From contig CAXKVF010000074.1 in NCBI GenBank assembly GCA_964057225.1, forward strand, positions 372,001 to 436,000: a DNA stretch of 64,000 nucleotides. Reading direction: 5' to 3'. The notes beneath the pieces were generated by a model, which was not told the DNA's origin, ran no database searches, and was given only the letters and a program-made list of their open reading frames with translations. The stretch is from Auanema rhodensis (taxonomy: Eukaryota; Nematoda; Chromadorea; Rhabditida; Rhabditidae). A program made the translations under genes and the position numbers. Shown piece by piece: positions 25,171 to 40,600 of the stretch. Position 1 is the stretch's first letter; each line of letters starts with the position of its first letter.

Positions 25171-28100
25171 CAAATTGTTATTGATATTGGTTCATGGTAA
25201 CCATGACTTTGAATTTTACGTGAACTTTAATTTATGCTAATTAAATGTACACGTGATGTGCACTTGGTATGTAACTCGCTTCACGTGAAAGATAAAGAGA
25301 TGCGGTTTTCAAAATTAGATTCCCCATGTCCATATTAGTCTAAAAACAAATTTTTATTGATATTGGTTCATGGTAACCATGACTTTGAAATTTACGTGAA
25401 CTTTAATTTATGCTAATTAAATGTACACGTGATGTGCACTTGGTATGTAACTCGCTTCACGTGAAAGTTAAAGAGATGCGGTTTTTAAAATTAGATTGCC
25501 CATGTCCATATTAGTCTAAAAACAAATTTTAATTGATATTGGTTCATGGTAACCATGACTTTGAAATTTACGTGAACTTTAATTTATGCTAATTAAATGT
25601 ACACGTGATGTGCACTTGGTTTGTAACTCGCTTCACGTGAAAGATAAAGAGATGCGGTTTTCAAAATTAGATTCCCCATGTCCATATTAGTCTAAAAACA
25701 AATTTTTATTGATATTGGTGCATGGTAACCATGACTTTGAAATTTACGTGAACTTTAATTTATGCTAATTAAATGTACACGTGATGTGCACTTGGTATGT
25801 AACTCGCTTCACGTGAAAGATAAAGAGATGCGGTTTTCAAAATTAGATTGCCCATGTCCATATTAGTCTAAAAACAAATTGTTATTGATATTGGTTCATG
25901 GTAACCATGACTTTGAATTTTACGTGAACTTTAATTTATGCTAATTAAATGTACACGTGATGTGCACTTGGTATGTAACTCGCTTCACGTGAAAGATAAA
26001 GAGATGCGGTTTTCAAAATTAGATTCCCCATGTCCATATTAGTCTAAAAACAAATTTTTATTGATATTGGATCATGGTAACCATGACTTTGAAATTTACG
26101 TGAACTTTAATTTATGCTAATTAAATGTACACGTGATGTGCACTTGGTATGTAACTCGCTTCACGTGAAAGATAAAGAGATGCGGTTTTCAAAATTAGAT
26201 TCCCCATGTCCATATTAGTCTAAAAACAAATTTTTATTGATATTGATTCATGGTAACCATGACTTTGAAATTTACGTGAACTTTAATTTATGCTAATTAA
26301 ATGTACACGTGATGTGCACTTGGTATGTAACTCGCTTCACGTGAAAGATAAAGAGATGCGGTTTTCAAAATTAGATTCCCCATGTCCATATTAGTCTAAA
26401 AACAAATTTTTATTGATATTGGTGCATGGTAACCATGACTTTGAATTTTACGTGAACTTTAATTTATGCTAATTAAATGTACACGTGATGTGCACTTGGT
26501 ATGTAACTCGCTTCACGTGAAAGTTAAAGAGATGCGGTTTTCAAAATTAGATTACCCATGTCCATATTAGTCTAAAAACAAATTTTTATTGATATTGGTT
26601 CATGGTAACCATGACTTTGAAATTTACGTGAACTTTAATTTATGCTAATTAAATGTACACGTGATGTGCACTTGGTATGTAACTCGCTTCACGTGAAAGA
26701 TAAAGAGATGCGGTTTTCAAAATTAGATCCCCCATGTCCATATTAGTCTAAATACTAATTTTTATTGATATTGGTGCATGGTAACCATGACTTTGAAATT
26801 TACGTGAACTTTAATTTATGCTAATTAAATGTACACGTGATGTGCACTTGGTATGTAACTCGCTTCACGTGAAAGATAAAGAGATGCGGTTTTCAAAATT
26901 AGATTCCCCATGTCCATATTAGTCTAAAAACAAATTTTTATTGATATTGGTGCATGGTAACCATGACTTTGAAATTTACGTGAACTTTAATTTATGCTAA
27001 TTAAATGTACACGTGATGTGCACTTGGTATGTAACTCGCTTCACGTGAAAGATAAAGAGATGCGGTTTTCAAAATTAGATTCCCCATGTCCATATTAGTC
27101 TAAAAACAAATTTTTATTGATATTGGTGCATGGTAACCATGACTTTGAAATTTACGTGAACTTTAATTTATGCTAATTAAATGTACACGTGATGTGCACT
27201 TGGTATGTAACTCGCTTCACGTGAAAGATAAAGAGATGCGGTTTTCAAAATTAGATTGCCCATGTCCATATTAGTCTAAAAACAAATTTTAATTGATATT
27301 GGTTCATGGTAACCATGACTTTGAATTTTACGTGAACTTTAATTTATGCTAATTAAATGTACACGTGATGTGCACTTGGTATGTAACTCGCTTCACGTGA
27401 AAGATAAAGAGATGCGGTTTTCAAAATTAGATTCTCCATGTCCATATTAGTCTAAAAACAAATTTTTATTGATATTGGTGCATGGTAACCATGACTTTGA
27501 AATTTACGTGAACTTTAATTTATGCTAATTAAATGTACACGTGATGTGCACTTGGTATGTAACTCGCTTCACGTGAAAGATGAAGAGATGCGGTTTTCAA
27601 AACTAGATTCCCCATGTCCATATTAGTCTAAAAACAAATTTTTATTGATATTGGTGCATGGTAACCATGACTTTGAAATTTACGTGAACTTTAATTTATG
27701 CTAATTAAATGTACACGTGATGTGCACTTGGTATGTAACTCGCTTCACGTGAAAGATAAAGAGATGCGGTTTTCAAAATTAGATTCCCCATGTCCATATT
27801 AGTCTAAAAACAAATTTTTATTGATATTGGTGCATGGTAACCATGACTTTGAAATTTACTTGAACTTTAATTTATGCTAATTAAATGTACACGTGATGTG
27901 CACTTGGTATGTAACTTGCTTCACGTGAATGATAAAGAGATGCGGTTTTCAAATTTAGATTCCCCATGTCCATATTAGTCTAAAAACAAATTTTTATTGA
28001 TATTGCTTCATGGTAACCATGACTTTGAAATTTACGTGAACTTTAATTTATGCTAATTAAATGTACACGTGATGTGCACTTGGTATGTAACTCGCTTCAC

Positions 28101-28866
28101 GTGAAAGATAAAGAGATGCGGTTTTCAAAATTAGATTCCCCATGTCCATATTAGTCTAAAAACAAATTTTTATTGATATTGCTTCATGGTAACCATGACT
28201 TTGAAATTTACGTGAACTTTAATTTATGCTAATTAAATGTACACGTGATGTGCACTTGGTATGTAACTCGCTTCACGTGAAAGATAAAGAGATGCGGTTT
28301 TCAAAATTAGATTCCCCATGTCCATATTAGTCTAAAAACAAATTTTTATTGATATTGGTGCATGGTAACCATGACTTTGAATTTTACGTGAACTTTAATT
28401 TATGCTAATTAAATGTACACGTGATGTGCACTTGGTATGTAACTCGCTTCACGTGAAAGATAAAGAGATGCGGTTTTCAAAATTAGATTCCCCATGTCCA
28501 TATTAGTCTAAAAACAAATTTGTATTGATATTGGTTCATGGTAACCATGACTTTGAAATTTACGTGAACTTTAATTTATGCTAATTAAATGTACACGTGA
28601 TGTGCACTTGGTATGTAACTCGCTTCACGTGAAAGATAAAGAGATGCGGTTTTCAAAATTAGATTCCCCATGTCCATATTAGTCTAAAAACAAATTTTTA
28701 TTGATATTGGTGCATGGTAACCATGACTTTGAAATTTACGTGAACTTTAATTTATGCTAATTAAATGTACACGTGATGTGCACTTGGTATGTAACTCGCT
28801 TCACGTGAAAGATAAAGAGATGCGGTTTTCAAAATTAGATTGCCCATGTCCATATTAGTCTAAAAA
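25171..28866. repeat. Large HOR, copy 1 (21 monomers, 3696 bp)
   Basis: k=143-163. Ordered markers: T7G with GAATTTT; GAAAGTTAAAG with ATTGCCC, then T9A and GGTTTGTAAC; ATTGCCC (25850) then T7G; GGATCATGG (26071); GAATTTT; GAAAGTTAAAG with ATTACCC; GATCCCCC/AAATACTAA (26729); three G-types; ATTGCCC with T9A and GAATTTT; ATTCTCC (27435); GATGAAG with AAACTAG; TTTACTTGAAC; two GCTTCATGG units; T8G (28522). Most markers recur 21 to 26 monomers downstream. Confidence 0.85.
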
Positions 28867-31800
28867 CAAATTGTTATTGATATTGGTTCATGGTAACCAT
28901 GACTTTGAATTTTACGTGAACTTTAATTTATGCTAATTAAATGTACACGTGATGTGCACTTGGTATGTAACTCGCTTCACGTGAAAGATAAAGAGATGCG
29001 GTTTTCAAAATTAGATTCCCCATGTCCATATTAGTCTAAAAACAAATTTTTATTGATATTGGTTCATGGTAACCATGACTTTGAAATTTACGTGAACTTT
29101 AATTTATGCTAATTAAATGTACACGTGATGTGCACTTGGTATGTAACTCGCTTCACGTGAAAGTTAAAGAGATGCGGTTTTCAAAATTAGATTGCCCATG
29201 TCCATATTAGTCTAAAAACAAATTTTAATTGATATTGGTTCATGGTAACCATGACTTTGAAATTTACGTGAACTTTAATTTATGCTAATTAAATGTACAC
29301 GTGATGTGCACTTGGTTTGTAACTCGCTTCACGTGAAAGATAAAGAGATGCGGTTTTCAAAATTAGATTCCCCATGTCCATATTAGTCTAAAAACAAATT
29401 TTTATTGATATTGGTGCATGGTAACCATGACTTTGAAATTTACGTGAACTTTAATTTATGCTAATTAAATGTACACGTGATGTGCACTTGGTATGTAACT
29501 CGCTTCACGTGAAAGATAAAGAGATGCGGTTTTCAAAATTAGATTGCCCATGTCCATATTAGTCTAAAAACAAATTGTTATTGATATTGGTTCATGGTAA
29601 CCATGACTTTGAATTTTACGTGAACTTTAATTTATGCTAATTAAATGTACACGTGATGTGCACTTGGTATGTAACTCGCTTCACGTGAAAGATAAAGAGA
29701 TGCGGTTTTCAAAATTAGATTCCCCATGTCCATATTAGTCTAAAAACAAATTTTTATTGATATTGGATCATGGTAACCATGACTTTGAAATTTACGTGAA
29801 CTTTAATTTATGCTAATTAAATGTACACGTGATGTGCACTTGGTATGTAACTCGCTTCACGTGAAAGATAAAGAGATGCGGTTTTCAAAATTAGATTCCC
29901 CATGTCCATATTAGTCTAAAAACAAATTTTTATTGATATTGGTTCATGGTAACCATGACTTTGAAATTTACGTGAACTTTAATTTATGCTAATTAAATGT
30001 ACACGTGATGTGCACTTGGTATGTAACTCGCTTCACGTGAAAGATAAAGAGATGCGGTTTTCAAAATTAGATTCCCCATGTCCATATTAGTCTAAAAACA
30101 AATTTTTATTGATATTGGTGCATGGTAACCATGACTTTGAATTTTACGTGAACTTTAATTTATGCTAATTAAATGTACACGTGATGTGCACTTGGTATGT
30201 AACTCGCTTCACGTGAAAGTTAAAGAGATGCGGTTTTCAAAATTAGATTACCCATGTCCATATTAGTCTAAAAACAAATTTTTATTGATATTGGTGCATG
30301 GTAACCATGACTTTGAAATTTACGTGAACTTTAATTTATGCTAATTAAATGTACACGTGATGTGCACTTGGTATGTAACTCGCTTCACGTGAAAGATAAA
30401 GAGATGCGGTTTTCAAAATTAGATTGCCCATGTCCATATTAGTCTAAAAACAAATTGTTATTGATATTGGTTCATGGTAACCATGACTTTGAATTTTACG
30501 TGAACTTTAATTTATGCTAATTAAATGTACACGTGATGTGCACTTGGTATGTAACTCGCTTCACGTGAAAGATAAAGAGATGCGGTTTTCAAAATTAGAT
30601 TCCCCATGTCCATATTAGTCTAAAAACAAATTTTTATTGATATTGGATCATGGTAACCATGACTTTGAAATTTACGTGAACTTTAATTTATGCTAATTAA
30701 ATGTACACGTGATGTGCACTTGGTATGTAACTCGCTTCACGTGAAAGATAAAGAGATGCGGTTTTCAAAATTAGATTCCCCATGTCCATATTAGTCTAAA
30801 AACAAATTTTTATTGATATTGGTTCATGGTAACCATGACTTTGAAATTTACGTGAACTTTAATTTATGCTAATTAAATGTACACGTGATGTGCACTTGGT
30901 ATGTAACTCGCTTCACGTGAAAGATAAAGAGATGCGGTTTTCAAAATTAGATTCCCCATGTCCATATTAGTCTAAAAACAAATTTTTATTGATATTGGTG
31001 CATGGTAACCATGACTTTGAATTTTACGTGAACTTTAATTTATGCTAATTAAATGTACACGTGATGTGCACTTGGTATGTAACTCGCTTCACGTGAAAGT
31101 TAAAGAGATGCGGTTTTCAAAATTAGATTACCCATGTCCATATTAGTCTAAAAACAAATTTTTATTGATATTGGTTCTTGGTAACCATGACTTTGAAATT
31201 TACGTGAACTTTAATTTATGCTAATTAAATGTACACGTGATGTGCACTTGGTATGTAACTCGCTTCACGTGAAAGATAAAGAGATGCGGTTTTCAAAATT
31301 AGATCCCCCATGTCCATATTAGTCTAAATACTAATTTTTATTGATATTGGTGCATGGTAACCATGACTTTGAAATTTACGTGAACTTTAATTTATGCTAA
31401 TTAAATGTACACGTGATGTGCACTTGGTATGTAACTCGCTTCACGTGAAAGATAAAGAGATGCGGTTTTCAAAATTAGATTCCCCATGTCCATATTAGTC
31501 TAAAAACAAATTTTTATTGATATTGGTGCATGGTAACCATGACTTTGAAATTTACGTGAACTTTAATTTATGCTAATTAAATGTACACGTGATGTGCACT
31601 TGGTATGTAACTCGCTTCACGTGAAAGATAAAGAGATGCGGTTTTCAAAATTAGATTCCCCATGTCCATATTAGTCTAAAAACAAATTTTTATTGATATT
31701 GGTGCATGGTAACCATGACTTTGAAATTTACGTGAACTTTAATTTATGCTAATTAAATGTACACGTGATGTGCACTTGGTATGTAACTCGCTTCACGTGA

Positions 31801-33090
31801 AAGATAAAGAGATGCGGTTTTCAAAATTAGATTGCCCATGTCCATATTAGTCTAAAAACAAATTTTAATTGATATTGGTTCATGGTAACCATGACTTTGA
31901 ATTTTACGTGAACTTTAATTTATGCTAATTAAATGTACACGTGATGTGCACTTGGTATGTAACTCGCTTCACGTGAAAGATAAAGAGATGCGGTTTTCAA
32001 AATTAGATTCTCCATGTCCATATTAGTCTAAAAACAAATTTTTATTGATATTGGTGCATGGTAACCATGACTTTGAAATTTACGTGAACTTTAATTTATG
32101 CTAATTAAATGTACACGTGATGTGCACTTGGTATGTAACTCGCTTCACGTGAAAGATGAAGAGATGCGGTTTTCAAAACTAGATTCCCCATGTCCATATT
32201 AGTCTAAAAACAAATTTTTATTGATATTGGTGCATGGTAACCATGACTTTGAAATTTACGTGAACTTTAATTTATGCTAATTAAATGTACACGTGATGTG
32301 CACTTGGTATGTAACTCGCTTCACGTGAAAGATAAAGAGATGCGGTTTTCAAAATTAGATTCCCCATGTCCATATTAGTCTAAAAACAAATTTTTATTGA
32401 TATTGGTGCATGGTAACCATGACTTTGAAATTTACTTGAACTTTAATTTATGCTAATTAAATGTACACGTGATGTGCACTTGGTATGTAACTCGCTTCAC
32501 GTGAAAGATAAAGAGATGCGGTTTTCAAAATTAGATTCCCCATGTCCATATTAGTCTAAAAACAAATTTTTATTGATATTGGTGCATGGTAACCATGACT
32601 TTGAAATTTACGTGAACTTTAATTTATGCTAATTAAATGTACACGTGATGTGCACTTGGTATGTAACTCGCTTCACGTGAAAGATAAAGAGATGCGGTTT
32701 TCAAAATTAGATTGCCCATGTCCATATTAGTCTAAAAACAAATTTTTATTGATATTGGTGCATGGTAACCATGACTTTGAAATTTACGTGAACTTTAATT
32801 TATGCTAATTAAATGTACACGTGATGTGCACTTGGTATGTAACTCGCTTCACGTGAAAGATAAAGAGATGCGGTTTTCAAAATTAGATTCCCCATGTCCA
32901 TATTAGTCTAAAAACAAATTTTTATTGATATTGGTGCATGGTAACCATGACTTTGAAATTTACGTGAACTTTAATTTATGCTAATTAAATGTACACGTGA
33001 TGTGCACTTGGTATGTAACTCGCTTCACGTGAAAGATAAAGAGATGCGGTTTTCAAAATTAGATTGCCCATGTCCATATTAGTCTAAAAA
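28867..33090. repeat. Large HOR, copy 2 (24 monomers)
   Basis: k=164-187. It repeats copy 1 in order: GGTTTGTAAC, ATTGCCC (29546), GGATCATGG (29767), GAATTTT, ATTACCC. A 5-monomer stretch is then repeated at once: ATTGCCC (30426) and GGATCATGG (30647) lie 880 bp after the first pair. It continues with GATCCCCC (31305), ATTCTCC (32011), AAACTAG and TTTACTTGAAC, all 26 monomers after copy 1. The GCTTCATGG pair and T8G of copy 1 are absent. Confidence 0.85.
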
Positions 33091-36000
33091 CAAATTGTTA
33101 TTGATATTGGTTCATGGTAACCATGACTTTGAATTTTACGTGAACTTTAATTTATGCTAATTAAATGTACACGTGATGTGCACTTGGTATGTAACTCGCT
33201 TCACGTGAAAGATAAAGAGATGCGGTTTTCAAAATTAGATTCCCCATGTCCATATTAGTCTAAAAACAAATTTTTATTGATATTGGTTCATGGTAACCAT
33301 GACTTTGAAATTTACGTGAACTTTAATTTATGCTAATTAAATGTACACGTGATGTGCACTTGGTATGTAACTCGCTTCACGTGAAAGTTAAAGAGATGCG
33401 GTTTTCAAAATTAGATTGCCCATGTCCATATTAGTCTAAAAACAAATTTTAATTGATATTGGTTCATGGTAACCATGACTTTGAAATTTACGTGAACTTT
33501 AATTTATGCTAATTAAATGTACACGTGATGTGCACTTGGTTTGTAACTCGCTTCACGTGAAAGATAAAGAGATGCGGTTTTCAAAATTAGATTCCCCATG
33601 TCCATATTAGTCTAAAAACAAATTTTTATTGATATTGGTGCATGGTAACCATGACTTTGAAATTTACGTGAACTTTAATTTATGCTAATTAAATGTACAC
33701 GTGATGTGCACTTGGTATGTAACTCGCTTCACGTGAAAGATAAAGAGATGCGGTTTTCAAAATTAGATTGCCCATGTCCATATTAGTCTAAAAACAAATT
33801 GTTATTGATATTGGTTCATGGTAACCATGACTTTGAATTTTACGTGAACTTTAATTTATGCTAATTAAATGTACACGTGATGTGCACTTGGTATGTAACT
33901 CGCTTCACGTGAAAGATAAAGAGATGCGGTTTTCAAAATTAGATTCCCCATGTCCATATTAGTCTAAAAACAAATTGTTATTGATATTGGTTCATGGTAA
34001 CCATGACTTTGAAATTTACGTGAACTTTAATTTATGCTAATTAAATGTACACGTGATGTGCACTTGGTATGTAACTCGCTTCACGTGAAAGATAAAGAGA
34101 TGCGGTTTCCAAAATTAGATTCCCCATGTCCATATTAGTCTAAAAACAAATTTTTATTGATATTGGTGCATGGTAACCATGACTTTGAAATTTACGTGAA
34201 CTTTAATTTATGCTAATTAAATGTACACGTGATGTGCACTTGGTATGTAACTCGCTTCACGTGAAAGATAAAGAGATGCGGTTTTCAAAATTAGATTGCC
34301 CATGTCCATATTAGTCTAAAAACAAATTTTTATTGATATTGGTGCATGGTAACCATGACTTTGAAATTTACGTGAACTTTAATTTATGCTAATTAAATGT
34401 ACACGTGATGTGCACTTGGTATGTAACTCGCTTCACGTGAAAGATAAAGAGATGCGGTTTTCAAAATTAGATTCCCCATGTCCATATTAGTCTAAAAACA
34501 AATTTTTATTGATATTGGTGCATGGTAACCATGACTTTGAAATTTACGTGAACTTTAATTTATGCTAATTAAATGTACACGTGATGTGCACTTGGTATGT
34601 AACTCGCTTCACGTGAAAGATAAAGAGATGCGGTTTTCAAAATTAGATTGCCCATGTCCATATTAGTCTAAAAACAAATTGTTATTGATATTGGTTCATG
34701 GTAACCATGACTTTGAATTTTACGTGAACTTTAATTTATGCTAATTAAATGTACACGTGATGTGCACTTGGTATGTAACTCGCTTCACGTGAAAGATAAA
34801 GAGATGCGGTTTTCAAAATTAGATTCCCCATGTCCATATTAGTCTAAAAACAAATTTTTATTGATATTGGTTCATGGTAACCATGACTTTGAAATTTACG
34901 TGAACTTTAATTTATGCTAATTAAATGTACACGTGATGTGCACTTGGTATGTAACTCGCTTCACGTGAAAGTTAAAGAGATGCGGTTTTCAAAATTAGAT
35001 TGCCCATGTCCATATTAGTCTAAAAACAAATTTTAATTGATATTGGTTCATGGTAACCATGACTTTGATATTTACGTGAACTTTAATTTATGCTAATTAA
35101 ATGTACACGTGATGTGCACTTGGTTTGTAACTCGCTTCACGTGAAAGATAAAGAGATGCGGTTTTCAAAATTAGATTCCCCATGTCCATATTAGTCTAAA
35201 AACAAATTTTTATTGATATTGGTGCATGGTAACCATGACTTTGAAATTTACGTGAACTTTAATTTATGCTAATTAAATGTACACGTGATGTGCACTTGGT
35301 ATGTAACTCGCTTCACGTGAAAGATAAAGAGATGCGGTTTTCAAAATTAGATTGCCCATGTCCATATTAGTCTAAAAACAAATTGTTATTGATATTGGTT
35401 CATGGTAACCATGACTTTGAATTTTACGTGAACTTTAATTTATGCTAATTAAATGTACACGTGATGTGCACTTGGTATGTAACTCGCTTCACGTGAAAGA
35501 TAAAGAGATGCGGTTTTCAAAATTAGATTCCCCATGTCCATATTAGTCTAAAAACAAATTTTTATTGATATTGGTTCATGGTAACCATGACTTTGAAATT
35601 TACGTGAACTTTAATTTATGCTAATTAAATGTACACGTGATGTGCACTTGGTATGTAACTCGCTTCACGTGAAAGATAAAGAGATGCGGTTTTCAAAATT
35701 AGATTCCCCATGTCCATATTAGTCTAAAAACAAATTTTTATTGATATTGGTTCATGGTAACCATGACTTTGAAATTTACGTGAACTTTAATTTATGCTAA
35801 TTAAATGTACACGTGATGTGCACTTGGTATGTAACTCGCTTCACGTGAAAGATAAAGAGATGCGGTTTTCAAAATTAGATTCCCCATGTCCATATTAGTC
35901 TAAAAACAAATTTTTATTGATATTGGTGCATGGTAACCATGACTTTGAATTTTACGTGAACTTTAATTTATGCTAATTAAATGTACACGTGATGTGCACT

Positions 36001-37666
36001 TGGTATGTAACTCGCTTCACGTGAAAGTTAAAGAGATGCGGTTTTCAAAATTAGATTACCCATGTCCATATTAGTCTAAAAACAAATTTTTATTGATATT
36101 GGTTCATGGTAACCATGACTTTGAAATTTACGTGAACTTTAATTTATGCTAATTAAATGTACACGTGATGTGCACTTGGTATGTAACTCGCTTCACGTGA
36201 AAGATAAAGAGATGCGGTTTTCAAAATTAGATCCCCCATGTCCATATTAGTCTAAATACTAATTTTTATTGATATTGGTGCATGGTAACCATGACTTTGA
36301 AATTTACGTGAACTTTAATTTATGCTAATTAAATGTACACGTGATGTGCACTTGGTATGTAACTCGCTTCACGTGAAAGATAAAGAGATGCGGTTTTCAA
36401 AATTAGATTCCCCATGTCCATATTAGTCTAAAAACAAATTTTTATTGATATTGGTGCATGGTAACCATGACTTTGAAATTTACGTGAACTTTAATTTATG
36501 CTAATTAAATGTACACGTGATGTGCACTTGGTATGTAACTCGCTTCACGTGAAAGATAAAGAGATGCGGTTTTCAAAATTAGATTCCCCATGTCCATATT
36601 AGTCTAAAAACAAATTTTTATTGATATTGGTGCATGGTAACCATGACTTTGAAATTTACGTGAACTTTAATTTATGCTAATTAAATGTACACGTGATGTG
36701 CACTTGGTATGTAACTCGCTTCACGTGAAAGATAAAGAGATGCGGTTTTCAAAATTAGATTCCCCATGTCCATATTAGTCTAAAAACAAATTTTTATTGA
36801 TATTGGTGCATGGTAACCATGACTTTGAAATTTACGTGAACTTTAATTTATGCTAATTAAATGTACACGTGATGAGCACTTGGTATGTAACTCGCTTCAC
36901 GTGAAAGATAAAGAGATGCGGTTTTCAAAATTAGATTCCCCATGTCCATATTAGTCTAAAAACAAATTTTTATTGATATTGGTGCATGGTAACCATGACT
37001 TTGAAATTTACGTGAACTTTAATTTATGCTAATTAAATGTACACGTGATGTGCACTTGGTATGTAACTCGCTTCACGTGAAAGATAAAGAGATGCGGTTT
37101 TCAAAATTAGATTGCCCATGTCCATATTAGTCTAAAAACAAATTTTAATTGATATTGGTTCATGGTAACCATGACTTTGAATTTTACGTGAACTTTAATT
37201 TATGCTAATTAAATGTACACGTGATGTGCACTTGGTATGTAACTCGCTTCACGTGAAAGATAAAGAGATGCGGTTTTCAAAATTAGATTCTCCATGTCCA
37301 TATTAGTCTAAAAACAAATTTTTATTGATATTGGTGCATGGTAACCATGACTTTGAAATTTACGTGAACTTTAATTTATGCTAATTAAATGTACACGTGA
37401 TGTGCACTTGGTATGTAACTCGCTTCACGTGAAAGATGAAGAGATGCGGTTTTCAAAATTAGATTCCCCATGTCCATATTAGTCTAAAAACAAATTTTTA
37501 TTGATATTGGTGCATGGTAACCATGACTTTGAAATTTACGTGAACTTTAATTTATGCTAATTAAATGTACACGTGATGTGCACTTGGTATGTAACTCGCT
37601 TCACGTGAAAGATAAAGAGATGCGGTTTTCAAAATTAGATTCCCCATGTCCATATTAGTCTAAAAA
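33091..37666. repeat. Large HOR, copy 3 with 9-mer duplication
   Basis: k=188-213. It opens with T7G plus GAATTTT, GAAAGTTAAAG plus ATTGCCC and GGTTTGTAAC. This series runs twice, nine monomers (1584 bp) apart: ATTGCCC at 33066 and 34650, and also at 32714 and 34298. It then gives GAATTTT, ATTACCC, GATCCCCC (36233), five G-types instead of three, and ATTCTCC (37291), which is 30 monomers after copy 2. Copy-specific changes are GATATTTACG near 35070 and GATGAGCAC near 36873. Confidence 0.8.
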
Positions 37667-40600
37667 CAAATTTTTATTGATATTGGTGCATGGTAACCAT
37701 GACTTTGAAATTTACGTGAACTTTAATTTATGCTAATTAAATGTACACGTGATGTGCACTTGGTATGTAACTCGCTTCACGTGAAAGATAAAGAGATGCG
37801 GTTTTCAAAATTAGATTGCCCATGTCCATATTAGTCTGAAAACAAATTTTAATTGATATTGGTTCATGGTAACCATGATTTTGAAATTTACGTGAACTTT
37901 AATTTATGCTAATTAAATGTACACGTGATGTGCACTTGGTATGTAACTCGCTTCACGTGAAAGATAAAGAGATGCGGTTTTCAAAATTAGATTCCCCATG
38001 TCCATATTAGTCTAAAAACAAATTTTTATTGATATTGGTGCATGGTAACCATGACTTTGAAATTTACGTGAACTTTAATTTATGCTAATTAAATGTACAC
38101 GTGATGTGCACTTGGTATGTAACTCGCTTCACGTGAAAGATAAAGAGATGCGGTTTTCAAAATTAGATTGCCCATGTCCATATTAGTCTAAAAACAAACT
38201 TTAATTAATATTGGTTCATGGTAACCATGACTTTGAAATTTACGTGAACTTTAATTTATGCTAATTAAATGTACACGTGATGTGCACTTGGTATGTAACT
38301 CGCTTCACGTGAAAGATGAAGAGATGCGGTTTTCAAAATTAGATTCCCCATGTCCATATTAGTCTAAAAACAAATTTTTATTGATATTGGTGCATGGTAA
38401 CCATGACTTTGAAATTTACGTGAACTTTAATTTATGCTAATTAAATGTACGCGTGATGTGCACTCGGTATGTAACTCGCTTCACGTGAAAGATAAAGAGA
38501 TGCGGTTTTCAAAATTAGATTCCTCATGTCCATATTAGTCTAAAAACAAATTTTTATTGATATTGGTGCATGGTAACCATGACTTTGAAATTTACGTGAA
38601 CTTTAATTTATGCTAATTAAATGTACACGTGATGTGCACTTGGTATGTAACTCGCTTCACGTGAAAGATAAAGAGATGCGGTTTTCAAAATTAGATTCCC
38701 CATGTCCATATTAGTCTAAAAACAAATTTTTATTGATATTGGTTCATGGTAACCATGACTTTGAAATTTACGTGAACTTTAATTTATGCTAATTAAATGT
38801 ACACGTGATGTGCACTTGGTATGTAACTCGCTTCACGTGAAAGATAAAGAGATGCGGTTTTCAAAATTAGATTCCCCATGTCCATATTAGTCTAAAAACA
38901 AATTTTTATTGATATTGGTGCATGGTAACCATGACTTTGAAATTTACGTGAACTTTAATTTATGCTAATTAAATGTACACGTGATGTGCTCTTGGTATGT
39001 AACTCGCTTCACGTGAAAGATAAAGAGATGCGGTTTTCAAAATTAGATTCCCCATGTCCATATTAGTCTAAAAACAAATTTTTATTGATATTGGTGCATG
39101 GTAACCATGACTTTGAAATTTACGTGAACTTTAATTTATGCTAATTAAATGTACACGTGATGTGCACTTGGTATGTAACTCGCTTCACGTGAAAGATAAA
39201 GAGATGCGGTTTTCAAAATTAGATTCCCCATGTCCATATTAGTCTAAAAACAAATTTTTATTGATATTGGTGCATGGTAACCATGACTTTGAAATTTACG
39301 TGAACTTTAATTTATGCTAATTAAATGTACACGTGATGTGCTCTTGGTATGTAACTCGCTTCACGTGAAAGATAAAGAGATGCGGTTTTCAAAATTAGAT
39401 TCCCCATGTCCATATTAGTCTAAAAACAAATTTTTATTGATATTGGTGCATGGTAACCATGACTTTGAAATTTACGTGAACTTTAATTTATGCTAATTAA
39501 ATGTACACGTGATGTGCACTTGGTATGTAACTCGCTTCACGTGAAAGATAAAGAGATGCGGTTTTCAAAATTAGATTCCCCATGTCCATATTAGTCTAAA
39601 AACAAATTTTTATTGATATTGGTTCATGGTAACCATGACTTTGAAATTTACGTGAACTTTAATTTATGCTAATTAAATGTACACGTGATGTGCACTTGGT
39701 ATGTAACTCGCTTCACGTGAAAGTTAAAGAGATGCGGTTTTCAAAATTAGATTACCCATGTCCATATTAGTCTAAAAACAAATTTTTATTGATATTGGTT
39801 CATGGTAACCATGACTTTGAAATTTACGTGAACTTTAATTTATGCTAATTAAATGTACACGTGATGTGCACTTGGTATGTAACTCGCTTCACGTGAAAGA
39901 TAAAGAGATGCGGTTTTCAAAATTAGATCCCCCATGTCCATATTAGTCTAAATACTAATTTTTATTGATATTGGTGCATGGTAACCATGACTTTGAAATT
40001 TACGTGAACTTTAATTTATGCTAATTAAATGTACACGTGATGTGCACTTGGTATGTAACTCGCTTCACGTGAAAGATAAAGAGATGCGGTTTTCAAAATT
40101 AGATTCCCCATGTCCATATTAGTCTAAAAACAAATTTTTATTGATATTGGTGCATGGTAACCATGACTTTGAAATTTACGTGAACTTTAATTTATGCTAA
40201 TTAAATGTACACGTGATGTGCACTTGGTATGTAACTCGCTTCACGTGAAAGATAAAGAGATGCGGTTTTCAAAATTAGATTCCCCATGTCCATATTAGTC
40301 TAAAAACAAATTTTTATTGATATTGGTGCATGGTAACCATGACTTTGAAATTTACGTGAACTTTAATTTATGCTAATTAAATGTACACGTGATGTGCACT
40401 TGGTATGTAACTTGCTTCACGTGAAAGATAAAGAGATGCGGTTTTCAAAATTAGATTGCCCATGTCCATATTAGTCTAAAAACAAATTTTAATTGATATT
40501 GGTTCATGGTAACCATGACTTTGAAATTTACGTGAACTTTAATTTATGCTAATTAAATGTACACGTGATGTGCTCTTGGTATGTAACTCGCTTCACGTGA

